A stretch of DNA of 64,000 nucleotides from positions 1-64,000 of the forward strand of contig NZ_JABASQ010000012.1 of assembly GCF_016107535.1 (NCBI RefSeq). Direction: 5' to 3'. The translations under genes and the position numbers were made by a program. The DNA is from Psychrobacter cibarius (lineage in GTDB: Bacteria > Pseudomonadota > Gammaproteobacteria > Pseudomonadales > Moraxellaceae). The notes under the pieces are model-generated. The model ran no database searches. It was given only the letters and a program-made list of their open reading frames with translations, and was not told where the DNA came from. Every line of letters begins with the position of its first letter. Positions within the stretch are counted from its first letter, which is position 1. Shown here in pieces: positions 34,707-43,437 of this stretch.

Positions 34707-37005
34707 ATCGTTTGATGATGTGACTACTAGGCGAGTGTTGGATAAGCTTATCCCAATAGATTCACCACATCACATACGAATGTCTCAGCTTGTGATTGAT
34801 GTAATTAGTTTGGTGCCAGATGATGATATTGGTTTAGTGTTTTCGACACCCTATGACAATCTTAAAGGCTTTACTGATATAGACTGTGAAGATGTGATTA
34901 AACAAATCATTCGGCAAGGTAAAACAGTAGAGTGGGCGGTTACCTATATGCTGATTGTCTTTTATCAGGTGTATGGCGAAGTTGATATAAATAATAATGC
35001 TTGGCGATTTATGAGCGGCTACTTAAAAGTGATATTTATGATCACAGTACGCCACGACAAACACTTTGCTAAAATAGATAAGCTTGGTGTGCGTGTTCGT
35101 ATGGCCCTAAGACCTTCTGATCCACAACGTGGCATTCTCGAACAGTTAATTAGCATTCATGCGCAGTGCGATGGCTTATCCTCATGTTTGAGTCACATCA
35201 AACAGTATGAGGCAAGAGTCAAACAGGAAGAGGTAACGGGTAAAACAGCCAATCAATACCTAGGTAGTAAAATTGGTCAAATCAGGTTGGCTTATGAGGT
35301 GGCGATTGATAATAAGGCTTTTATTGGTAAAACCTATAATGAAGATACTAAACGCGTAAAGTCGGCTCAAACAGTCACCAAGACAGTGGCGCATATCAAT
35401 GGTGAGCCGCTACAAAGAATAGTGTTTGGTACGAAACAATCAAAAAAGCACAGTAACGTGGCAAACGCTGAAAATATTGCCGATGACGATGAAGTGCCAT
35501 TGCTAGACAATGACTTTAAGCCAGCCACACAAATTGCTAAATCCTCTGAGCTACAGCAGTGGCGATTGAAAAATAACTATCAACATACCCGCCGAAATCA
35601 ATTTCATTTCCCAACCAATCATCGTCAGCTAAGCATTACCGGATACCAGATGCTATTTGCCACGCTTTGGCAGCGCTTTATTAGCGAGAATACAGAAGAT
35701 AGGACTGGATATGCGGTATTACTGCTATCACTGTTAAGCGGTCTTAGTATGGATAGCATCATTGCTGATTGGCAATGCAGTTGCAGTCAACGTAAGTATT
35801 TCATTTATGACAGTACCTGTAAAATTAGTTGCATCGCCATCACGATTGATGTGACCACCAATACTCGAAGTCATCTGCTTGCCCACAGACAAAGCTATGG
35901 CGGTACCTTTTATCGCGCACTTCCTGAGGCTTTACAGATTATGCTTGAGGATAAAATTACCGTTTCATCCGATAATGTTAAAGCCGCCATCTCTTACGCT
36001 AAAGATATATTGAACCTGCCAGCACTAAGTCCCCAGTATATTGAAGCAGGGCTATTTATACTGATCAAAAATACGCTTAATCAGCCACTACATGCTGACA
36101 TAATCACAGGCGTTGATGTAAGGCATAGCTCTGCGCTGTATTACACCAGCACTAAAACGGTAGAGCTAGAGCAAACTTATATAAAAGCGGTAGAGCTGAT
36201 AACTGAATACTGCAATGATGAGCAAAAAGCACTCTTAATAGATGAATGTAGTGTACCGATGAACGGGCATAGAAGCCACATTGGTAGTGACATGGCACTA
36301 AAGACCACAATGTGCCAGCAGTTCTTTAATCAACTGGCTGTCAGTGCCGAGAGCTTTAATGGCAAGCTAAAATCCCGCATGGATCGCTATATTGCGCAGT
36401 TTAATAGCTATAGCATTTGGCTATGGCATATTGTTATGATCCAAACGGGTATCCGCCCAGTCAGGCACGCACCAGGGTTGCTACATCAGTTTGATTTTAA
36501 GCGGCGCACATTATGGGTATCCGATAAAGAAGAACGTCATGGCCAATCTGATGGCAGGCTCATTCCTCTTAGCAAGTTTTTGATAATGGCTATACAAAAC
36601 TATATGACTTATATTGAGCAATTTGCCGCCATCTATAATCCATTATGTCCAGCAGCGCCTTATCCCATCAACGACATCTTGCAATCGGAGCGTCCTCTAA
36701 TTCAGCTCTATAAAAAGAACCCAAAGGGCTTTACTAGCATTACGCCAAGCCAAGTTCGCTACCAGTTGCAAGACTTTTTAAGTCATCAGGATAATTGGCT
36801 GCGTCATCAGCTTAGATCTATGCTCACAGGGCGCGTGCCCGACTATCTGATTTGCGCCCTTTACGGTCATGAGCATGCTGATCAGGAATTTATGCATCCG
36901 ATGTCATCAAGCTCTATCAATCAGCTGCACCAGCTCAGTCCCCATTTAGATGCGATTGCTACAGAGCTTCACTTAAAACAAATTCAGGTTCGTCTATATG
37001 GATAA
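34693..37005 (+). CDS. large recombinase-like protein lacking the tyrosine nucleophile
   Basis: In this 770-residue protein the last 190 residues look like a tyrosine-recombinase catalytic domain. TGIRPVRH (about residue 585) is box-I like, with its Arg. A Lys follows in RRTLWVSDKEER, then RHQLRS gives HxxR near residue 703 and LYGHEH gives the GH of box II near 724. About nine residues later, where the catalytic Tyr should be, the sequence reads EFMHPMSSSS with no Tyr. The first 580 residues are of unknown fold. It may be a structural partner or a non-classical recombinase. It overlaps the next gene by 8 bp. Confidence 0.65.
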   Translation: MSQTKSFDDVTTRRVLDKLIPIDSPHHIRMSQLVIDVISLVPDDDIGLVFSTPYDNLKGFTDIDCEDVIKQIIRQGKTVEWAVTYMLIVFYQVYGEVDINNNAWRFMSGYLKVIFMITVRHDKHFAKIDKLGVRVRMALRPSDPQRGILEQLISIHAQCDGLSSCLSHIKQYEARVKQEEVTGKTANQYLGSKIGQIRLAYEVAIDNKAFIGKTYNEDTKRVKSAQTVTKTVAHINGEPLQRIVFGTKQSKKHSNVANAENIADDDEVPLLDNDFKPATQIAKSSELQQWRLKNNYQHTRRNQFHFPTNHRQLSITGYQMLFATLWQRFISENTEDRTGYAVLLLSLLSGLSMDSIIADWQCSCSQRKYFIYDSTCKISCIAITIDVTTNTRSHLLAHRQSYGGTFYRALPEALQIMLEDKITVSSDNVKAAISYAKDILNLPALSPQYIEAGLFILIKNTLNQPLHADIITGVDVRHSSALYYTSTKTVELEQTYIKAVELITEYCNDEQKALLIDECSVPMNGHRSHIGSDMALKTTMCQQFFNQLAVSAESFNGKLKSRMDRYIAQFNSYSIWLWHIVMIQTGIRPVRHAPGLLHQFDFKRRTLWVSDKEERHGQSDGRLIPLSKFLIMAIQNYMTYIEQFAAIYNPLCPAAPYPINDILQSERPLIQLYKKNPKGFTSITPSQVRYQLQDFLSHQDNWLRHQLRSMLTGRVPDYLICALYGHEHADQEFMHPMSSSSINQLHQLSPHLDAIATELHLKQIQVRLYG

Positions 37006-40000
37006 TATTAGCGCTCATAAACTGCGACAGCTTAATAGAGAAGAAGATAAAAAGAGTGTCAAGCGTGATGCTAAAGCCCTAATTAAAGAATATATCAATC
37101 AAGATTCTATGCAGCCGCCTTATGAGCTGCCGCATCATTATAAAGCGATTAACCAGTTACTAGAAGAGAAGTTCGATACCGCTCAAAAATTCCAATTGGC
37201 GCGTCGCGGGTTTTTAGAGTTTGTTCGTGATTATAATAAAGCTCATCAGATATACCTTAATGAGCCTGTTGTACCGATACTGGCGACTCGTGAGCGCTTG
37301 ACCATTAACTATGACTGGTTTGTGAACGGACGCGCTGTAGCAGACAGTAGCGCGACAATGATAGAGGTTTGGCAAAGAAAACGGCGTTTTTCAGTGAATG
37401 ACTTGGTTGAAGGGGTACTGTATTGCAGCATAATGTATGGTGGTATTAACGACATTGAGGTGTTAAAAGCGCTCTATGATTGGCTGTTTGGTGAGCGCCG
37501 TATATATAAAATTAACATGCCAGCGACTGATGAAAAAAGCAGGATAGAGCATTTGGCTATAATACCGCTTAGAGTGCGTGATGATAATTATGGAGCTACG
37601 CTAGATGACAGCGAAAGCTTACACCGTTTTGTTGATTATATTCCCGATGATATGAGCCTGTGTTTTTTATATGCTCTAAAGGATAAAGAGTTAAACACTG
37701 CCAAGATAAAGCCATTTAATACCATAATCAACGATATCTCAAAAACGCTTAAACTTACCAATAAAGATATCGATCGCCCGCAGCATTCACTGCTCATTAA
37801 GTATGCCAACTACCACTGGCGACAGCTAGAGGGTAGTCTAATCGATGGTGCGCTAGCCGTGGTGAAACAAGGCGATATTAAAACCACAAGTTTGCCTACT
37901 GATAAGCTAATCCATTATAACCGAGAACTTATCAATCAAAACCCTGAGCCACTCGAGTGGTCTGAGCTGTTTGATGCCAGTTATCAGACGGTAGGAAAAC
38001 CGCAGGACAAGAGAAATGCCACAGTTTATCCAAGCTTTAGCAAAAATCTGATCAAAGAGCTGCAAGATGCGCTTAAATTGACTAGAAACGCCGCTATTTT
38101 CACTATAACAATATTAATGACAGACGCTAGCCAGCCTAATGCGCAACGCTTGCTTAGCTGGGCGTTATCATTACTGGATGATCATAGCATTCGGCTCAAT
38201 ACCATCAGTAAATATATCGGCTGCATTGGTCGCGACTGGTTGATGCTGACAATGGATGAGGACGTTGATCAGTGGGATGACAATGACTTTGAGGAAGTTT
38301 ATGAGCAGATTATTCAGAGTAAGGTAAAAGATGGCCGCAGGGTATCTGTACTAAGCAAGTCATCAGAGTTTGATGATGATATTTCTAGTAGTGTAGATAA
38401 TGATAACCATGCTACTGCTACTGGTCAACCGCCATCTTATCTTGATCGTTTAAAAGATAGCCAGAAATTTACTTATGGCCGTCTAAAAGCCTTTCATGAT
38501 CACCAGCGTATACACTTTGATGCCCCTTATGTATATTTTCCATGGGGGAGTAATAGACAGGTAGTAAAAGCCAATATGATATCACCACGTGTCTATCATG
38601 CAATGAAAGATTATATTCAGTCATCAAATTTAGAGATCGATCAAAAGCAGCTATGTTTTATTGTACTGGCGCTTGCTTATCGCACAGGTATGCGTATCAA
38701 TGAAATTATTGGCATTAAGGTTAGCGACATTGCTGATATAGGGTTTATTAATGGTAAAGTGATTGAAGCGCCAAAAATAATCCTCAGACCCAACCGCTAT
38801 CGTAGGCTTAAAAGTAGTAGTGCCAAAAGGGTATTACCGATAGATAGTCTTTTCAAGGATGACGAGTTACAACTGTTCATCGCACTCTATTATCAACACA
38901 AAAGATTCAAGCGCCGTTATTTATTCTCACAAGGCTCAGGTGATCAGCCACTGCCGTCCGTATTCTTTAGTAATATGATGAAAATGATATGGGATAGACT
39001 ACTTATTACCCATGACTTTACCTTTCATAGCTTTCGGCATACCGCAATTAGCCAATTGGCACTGGTGTTAAGCGGCTCGCCACTTACGCAGTTAATGACA
39101 GATTATGATACAGCCCATAGTGACACTATCACTAAAGCCGTGCTTGCTAATAATAAAGAAAAAGGGATGTGGTTTGGGCTGGCTAGCCTTGCTGGGCATC
39201 TAACGCCAGATACTACGTTTGAATATTATATCCATACTGCGCACATATTGGCTGGATGGCAAATGAGTCAAGCCAAGCTTGCTATGCCGATAACCGTATT
39301 TGAGATGGTGACAGGTATTGGTTATCAGACGGTGAATAGACAGGATAATAGGGCATATGCTACTAACACTAAACAGATTCATCTTGATAAAATGCGTGGC
39401 TATTTAATTGGCAAGGTTGTGAGCAAAGAGTCTCTATTTTCTTATGACAGCATATCAGCTAATACAGCTTGCCAGCAAAACACACAAAATGACGCAGTAG
39501 AAATTCAGTCGTCTATATTTATCCATCCTAAAATTTATGATGTGATTGCATTGTTAGAAGAGCTTCAAAACATAAGTATTGATAAAAGAGCTGAGCGGTT
39601 GGCAGAGGTCGCACTTCGGCATGGCATTCCTATCCATGAAGCTAGACAGATTTACGATAGAGCTTGCCAGACTTTTACCGATGATAGGTTGCTTTTGAGT
39701 GCGCCAACGGGACATAAAAATCAAGAGATTTTAGTTAAAGCACTTGATCGTGCGTATCAGATGTCAATTGATGAGTCTGCTAGACTGAAGTCGTTTGTAG
39801 AAATATTTGTAGATAAACAGAACTTAAACACTTCATCGACCCATTTTGGGATTAAAGAGGCCCAGATTGAAATGCTACAGCAGTTCGTGACAGTAGGTTG
39901 TCAGCTGATTGATGCCAGTCATTGGCAGATTAGAGCGCATAGTGAGCAAGCAGTAAGAGATATTAAAAAAGAGCTAGGGCTCGATAGCTTAATACGTGTT

Positions 40001-40153
40001 GGTGCTCGTGAGAGTTTTCATGGTTATGATGTTAGGGTAATACAGAAAAAGTGTAAGCGGTCTGATAAGAATTTAGCTAGTACTTATGAGTATTACTGCT
40101 CTTCGGGATTGTTGAAGTATTTAGGATATTTACTAGCCATAACGATTGATTAA
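36998..40153 (+). CDS. large tyrosine site-specific recombinase
   Basis: In this 1051-residue protein a complete tyrosine-recombinase core lies in the middle: LAYRTGMRINEIIGIKVSDI (Arg near residue 564), a Lys in RRLKSSSAKRVLPI, TFHSFRHTAIS (HxxR near 676), LAGHLTPDTTFEYYIHTAH (His near 732 and Tyr near 741-742). About 550 residues precede the core and about 300 follow, far larger than phage integrases. The C-terminal part has no motif I recognise. With the two overlapping upstream genes it forms a three-gene unit reminiscent of Tn554, RIT, GInt or gamma-mobile-trio systems, but I cannot assign it to one of them. Confidence 0.78.
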   Translation: MDNISAHKLRQLNREEDKKSVKRDAKALIKEYINQDSMQPPYELPHHYKAINQLLEEKFDTAQKFQLARRGFLEFVRDYNKAHQIYLNEPVVPILATRERLTINYDWFVNGRAVADSSATMIEVWQRKRRFSVNDLVEGVLYCSIMYGGINDIEVLKALYDWLFGERRIYKINMPATDEKSRIEHLAIIPLRVRDDNYGATLDDSESLHRFVDYIPDDMSLCFLYALKDKELNTAKIKPFNTIINDISKTLKLTNKDIDRPQHSLLIKYANYHWRQLEGSLIDGALAVVKQGDIKTTSLPTDKLIHYNRELINQNPEPLEWSELFDASYQTVGKPQDKRNATVYPSFSKNLIKELQDALKLTRNAAIFTITILMTDASQPNAQRLLSWALSLLDDHSIRLNTISKYIGCIGRDWLMLTMDEDVDQWDDNDFEEVYEQIIQSKVKDGRRVSVLSKSSEFDDDISSSVDNDNHATATGQPPSYLDRLKDSQKFTYGRLKAFHDHQRIHFDAPYVYFPWGSNRQVVKANMISPRVYHAMKDYIQSSNLEIDQKQLCFIVLALAYRTGMRINEIIGIKVSDIADIGFINGKVIEAPKIILRPNRYRRLKSSSAKRVLPIDSLFKDDELQLFIALYYQHKRFKRRYLFSQGSGDQPLPSVFFSNMMKMIWDRLLITHDFTFHSFRHTAISQLALVLSGSPLTQLMTDYDTAHSDTITKAVLANNKEKGMWFGLASLAGHLTPDTTFEYYIHTAHILAGWQMSQAKLAMPITVFEMVTGIGYQTVNRQDNRAYATNTKQIHLDKMRGYLIGKVVSKESLFSYDSISANTACQQNTQNDAVEIQSSIFIHPKIYDVIALLEELQNISIDKRAERLAEVALRHGIPIHEARQIYDRACQTFTDDRLLLSAPTGHKNQEILVKALDRAYQMSIDESARLKSFVEIFVDKQNLNTSSTHFGIKEAQIEMLQQFVTVGCQLIDASHWQIRAHSEQAVRDIKKELGLDSLIRVGARESFHGYDVRVIQKKCKRSDKNLASTYEYYCSSGLLKYLGYLLAITID

Positions 40154-40196
40154 TTTAGTCATGTATTTAAGTAGATGGGATGTTTCATTATATCCT

Positions 40197-40286
40197 TGTC
40201 CCATCTGTCCCGAAGTATTTTTATGCTGTGGGACAAAATATAGCCCTTATACTGTCTAGGTTGTCCCACTTGTCGCGACTGTCCCA
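40197..40286. repeat. TGTCCCA repeat cluster A
   Basis: TGTCCC(A/G) occurs at 40197, 40206, 40262 and 40280, and inverted as TGGGACA at 40229, all within 90 bp and just after the recombinase trio. A cluster of similar order but inverted lies at 43288-43366. Iteron-like repeats of this sort can be replication origins or protein-binding arrays. Confidence 0.6.
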
Positions 40287-40349
40287 ACAGTTTCAGCTAT
40301 TTCTGCCAAAATACTTTTTATACGAGTTCCTAAAGTATAGCTGCATAGG

Positions 40350-41626
40350 GAGCCTTTCCTACAAAGTGTGTAACTGCTTATAATCCACTAACAAGAGAAT
40401 AAGCGATGACTAACCAAACGGACCTTAAGAAACTAGCTGAACAGATGGCTGGTAGTATGAACAGCTTTGATGACATCAAAGACTTCCAAAAGCAACTCAT
40501 GCAACTCTTTATCGACACTGCCCTTGAAGCTGAGATGGAAGACCATCTTGGCTACCTCAAGCATGAAAAGGCGGATAAGCCTAACAAGCGCAACGGGCAC
40601 ACTAAAAAGACCGTCCGTAATGATAGCGGCGATCTTGAGATCTGCACCCCAAGAGACCGCGGTGACAGCTTTGAGCCTGTACTCGTCAGTAAGCATCAAA
40701 TCCGTATCTCAGGTCTTGACGATAAAATCATATTCTTCTATGCCAAGGGGCAAACGACCACTGAGATCGTCGAAACCATTAAAGAGCTTTACGACGTCGA
40801 TATATCCAGCAGCTTAGTTTCAAGAGTCACTGACAACATCTTAGAGGACATAACTGCGTGGCAGAACCGGCCATTGAGTAGTGTTTATCCTATTGTCTAC
40901 CTAGACTGCATTGTCGTCAAAGTACGTCAAGACAAGCAGATCATCAACAAGGCTATCTATCTGGCGCTAGGCGTGGGACTTGATGGTAAAAAAAGAGCTG
41001 CTTGGTATGTGGCTATCAGAAAATGAAGGGGCTAAGTTCTGGCTGGGCGTTCTCACTGAACTACACAACCGTGGAGTACAAGACATCCTAATTGCCTGTG
41101 TCGACGGTTTAAAGGGTTTCCCTGATGCCATTAACACAGTCTACCCCAAAGCTCAGGTTTAGCTGTGTATCGTGCATATGGTGCGTCATTCGATGAAGTT
41201 TGTACCATGAACGGATAAAAAGGCAGTAGCGGCTGATTTTCGAGATAGCAGAGGCCAATCTTGAGCACTTTGATGAGGTGTGGGGCGATAAGTATCCGCA
41301 TGTCATCAAGTCTTGGCGCAATAACTGGGAGAGCTTAACGGTGTTCTTTGGCTACCCTAAAGACATTAGAAAAGCGATTTATACCACCAATGCTATTGAG
41401 TCGCTAAACAGTGTCATTCGGACAGCAGTGAATAAGCGTAAGGTGTTTCCATCCGATCAGGCAGCATTCAAGGTAGTCTATCTAGCAACTCAGCAGGCGT
41501 CCAAGAAGTGGTCGATGCCCATCCGTAACTGGACGTCTGCTTTAAATCGCTTTATGATTATGTTTGATGAACGTATCAGCAGGCATTTAATCTAAATGGC
41601 AGTTACACAGAATCTGGGATGGTCTC
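40350..41626 (+). mobile_element. IS256-family element with broken transposase
   Basis: The ends read gagcctttcctacaaagtgt from 40350 and, on the other strand from 41626, gagaccatcccagattctgt; both continue as gtaactgc. The flanks TGCATAGG and TTCATAGG form an 8-bp target duplication with one mismatch. The element splits the region between the trio and the DUF927 gene. Confidence 0.82.
40406..41595 (+). pseudogene. IS256-family transposase, several lesions
   Basis: The N-terminal part (40406-41026) is of Transposase_mut type: EDHLGYLKHEK, NKRNGHTKKTV, VYPIVYLDCIVVKVR. It shifts frame near 40995 to [25 protein letters not shown] and then meets stops after YPKAQV and again in the next stretch. 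It resumes as YPHVIKSWRNNWESLTVFF, AIYTTNAIESLNSVIR to 41595. With two or more disruptions it should be inactive. Confidence 0.8.
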
Positions 41627-41899
41627 TTCATAGGTTCTATTTTTCCCTATAGTGAAAATTTATGTAATTATGCTCGGTTTGAAAATTTTATTGAGTTTGT
41701 TCAGCGTAGCTCAAGTCTATAATTTGTAATTGCTAAAGATGTTGTCGTTATTTAGGAGGTTATAAAATTCTAACGTAACTATTTGACCTATGCTGTCAAA
41801 TCTGTAGTCATTCACTTGGAAGGTTATAGTTACGCAGCTAGACGATAATAATCAAACCACATCTGTCTTGGTGTTTTATAGCCTAAATCCTTTTGAGTT

Positions 41900-42757
41900 C
41901 TAATCCCACTTCGAGTACAGCTCTTGTCTTGCGTCGCTGCAAAGTAGTGCTTTGCTAATTCGCTTCTCATTATAGTCTAACTCAATATATTTAGTGATAC
42001 CGCTGATGGCTTCGAATCTTGTTTTATAGTCTTGGTGATACACCAGTTTATTCTTCAACGTACCCCAGAAACTTTCTATTAGAGCATTGTCAAAGTAATG
42101 ATCACGCTTGAACATTGAGCCTTTCAACTTATGCTGCTTAATGATAATCATTGCTACAGTATTGACTTCCTCTATCAGAATGCACAATCAGCCTTTGGCT
42201 GGGTTGTGCATTCTTAATTACCATATTTATGAGCGCATGACAGACTAAGTCTGCTTTCATTACGCTTATTGATGGCGTAACCGACCAGTTTTTTAGTGTA
42301 GAGGTGTTTAACGCCTGACAAGTAAGCCAGTCCTCGTTTGTCATATATAGGTAATGTTACTAACCCATGACTCGTTAGGACGATTAGTATCGAAATTCTG
42401 ATCAAGCAGGTTTGGATATATCCGCTTGTTATGGTTTGAGTTAATGGTGATTTTAAAGTGCTTGGGACGACAGCATTGAATGCCGTATTCTTCTTTAGTG
42501 CGTCTGATCAAGCATTTACTGATGGCATAATCCTGCTCTGTGAGGTGAGCATTCAATCTCTCAACACCATAGTACCGCTTAGTTTCATCATGAGCTACGC
42601 GAACTAGTAACTCACACTGCTTGCGATTAATCTGCTGATTACTGATACCACGATTTATCCAGTTGTAATAGCTTGATGGCTTAACATCTAATACGTGACA
42701 CATGCAGGTGATGCTAAATATTTTTTGGTTATCCTTGATAAAGACGTACTTCATCAA
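41900..42757 (-). pseudogene. IS3-family transposase OrfB, frameshifted
   Basis: Pieces in several frames: MMKYVFIKDNQKIFSITCMCHVLDVKPSSYYNW and YYGVERLNAHLTEQ (42341-42757), NRPNESWVSNITYI, IYDKRGLAYLSGVKHLYTKKLVGY (42214-42405), then LIVHSDRGSQYC, DNALIESFWGTLKNKLVYH and YIELDYNEKR near 41900-42187. All the parts of the integrase core are recognisable, but the frame is broken at least twice. Confidence 0.78.
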
Positions 42758-42838
42758 CTGTTACTGCGGGCATAACCCTACGTCTTACGTCACTAGAATA
42801 GTCTACTAGACTATTTTTTAATGTTCCTCATTCGCCAA

Positions 42839-43117
42839 CTATGTCATTGCCTTTTTTAGAATGTCTCGCTCTTCATGAGCAACTTTAAGACCACGTTTAA
42901 GACGTTTATTTTCTTCTAGTATAGCCATGAGCTCAGGATCATATTGCTTGGTGCCGATAAACTTGCCTTCATTCGCTTTGTTCTGCCAGTTAGATAAGGT
43001 CTGCATGGCTATACTAAGCTGCTTTGCAGTCGTTGAAACATTACCATTATTATCTGCTATCTTTTTGACGGCTTTAGCTTTGAAAGCTGCACTGTAGGTT
43101 CTGATTTTTTTAATCAT
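42839..43117 (-). CDS. IS3-family transposase OrfA
   Basis: This 92-residue protein runs from MIKKIRTYSAAFKAKAVKKIAD through the HTH (AKQLSIAMQTLSNWQNKA) and coiled coil to ERDILKKAMT. The end is normal for OrfA of this group. It is complete, unlike the OrfA at 13737-14012, which ends abnormally. Confidence 0.78.
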   Translation of the reverse strand: MIKKIRTYSAAFKAKAVKKIADNNGNVSTTAKQLSIAMQTLSNWQNKANEGKFIGTKQYDPELMAILEENKRLKRGLKVAHEERDILKKAMT

Positions 43118-43287
43118 GATAACCTCCTCATTGAGTCGTTAGTTTACCAAGTTTGGTTCTACAGTTTATTCAGCATAGCTCAGTTTTTTAAAAACCAACC
43201 ACAGAAAAAGGTAGACGCTTAACGCCTACCTCCTATCACTTTACCTATATTATTTTGCTGTACCTTATTTTATTTGCTTGCGACACT

Positions 43288-43366
43288 TGGGACAACGGGA
43301 CAATATCCATTTTTATTAGCTTTCAGCTGTCCCAATGCATCTTTACGTTTTGGGATACTTGGGACA
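43288..43366. repeat. TGTCCCA repeat cluster B
   Basis: TGGGACA or a close variant occurs at 43288, 43296 and 43360, with TGTCCCA at 43328 and TGGGATA at 43351. Read on the minus strand, the order of elements matches cluster A at 40197-40286 (tctgtccc-aagtat, then tgggaca, then ttgtccca with tgtcgc). It lies just after the DUF927 gene. Confidence 0.6.
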
Positions 43367-43437
43367 GATTAACAAATAGCTGTGTTTTGTCCTAGCCGCC
43401 CTAAAGGGGGTTTGTGGCTTTGAACAGTGTTTAGCTC

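Larger units (their letters stand above)
41803..43163 (-). mobile_element. IS3-family element with decayed orfB
   Basis: The ends are tgtagtcattcacttgg at 41803 and, on the other strand, tgtagaaccaaacttgg from 43163. It is related to the deletion derivative at 13691. It interrupts the same gap as the IS256 element, between repeat clusters A and B. Confidence 0.78.

Noticed and set aside
34140-40153. Naming the trio as a GMT, GInt, RIT or Tn554 system
   Set aside because: Gene order and the recombinase cores are similar in idea, but sizes and motifs do not let me assign it without a profile search.
40180-40383. A 67-codon frame after the recombinase trio
   Set aside because: It is built from the TGTCCCA repeats and runs into the IS256 end; no sign of a protein family.
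43288-43366. TGTCCCA repeats as a CRISPR array
   Set aside because: Units are about 7 bases, irregularly spaced and on both strands; there are no regular spacers and no cas genes.
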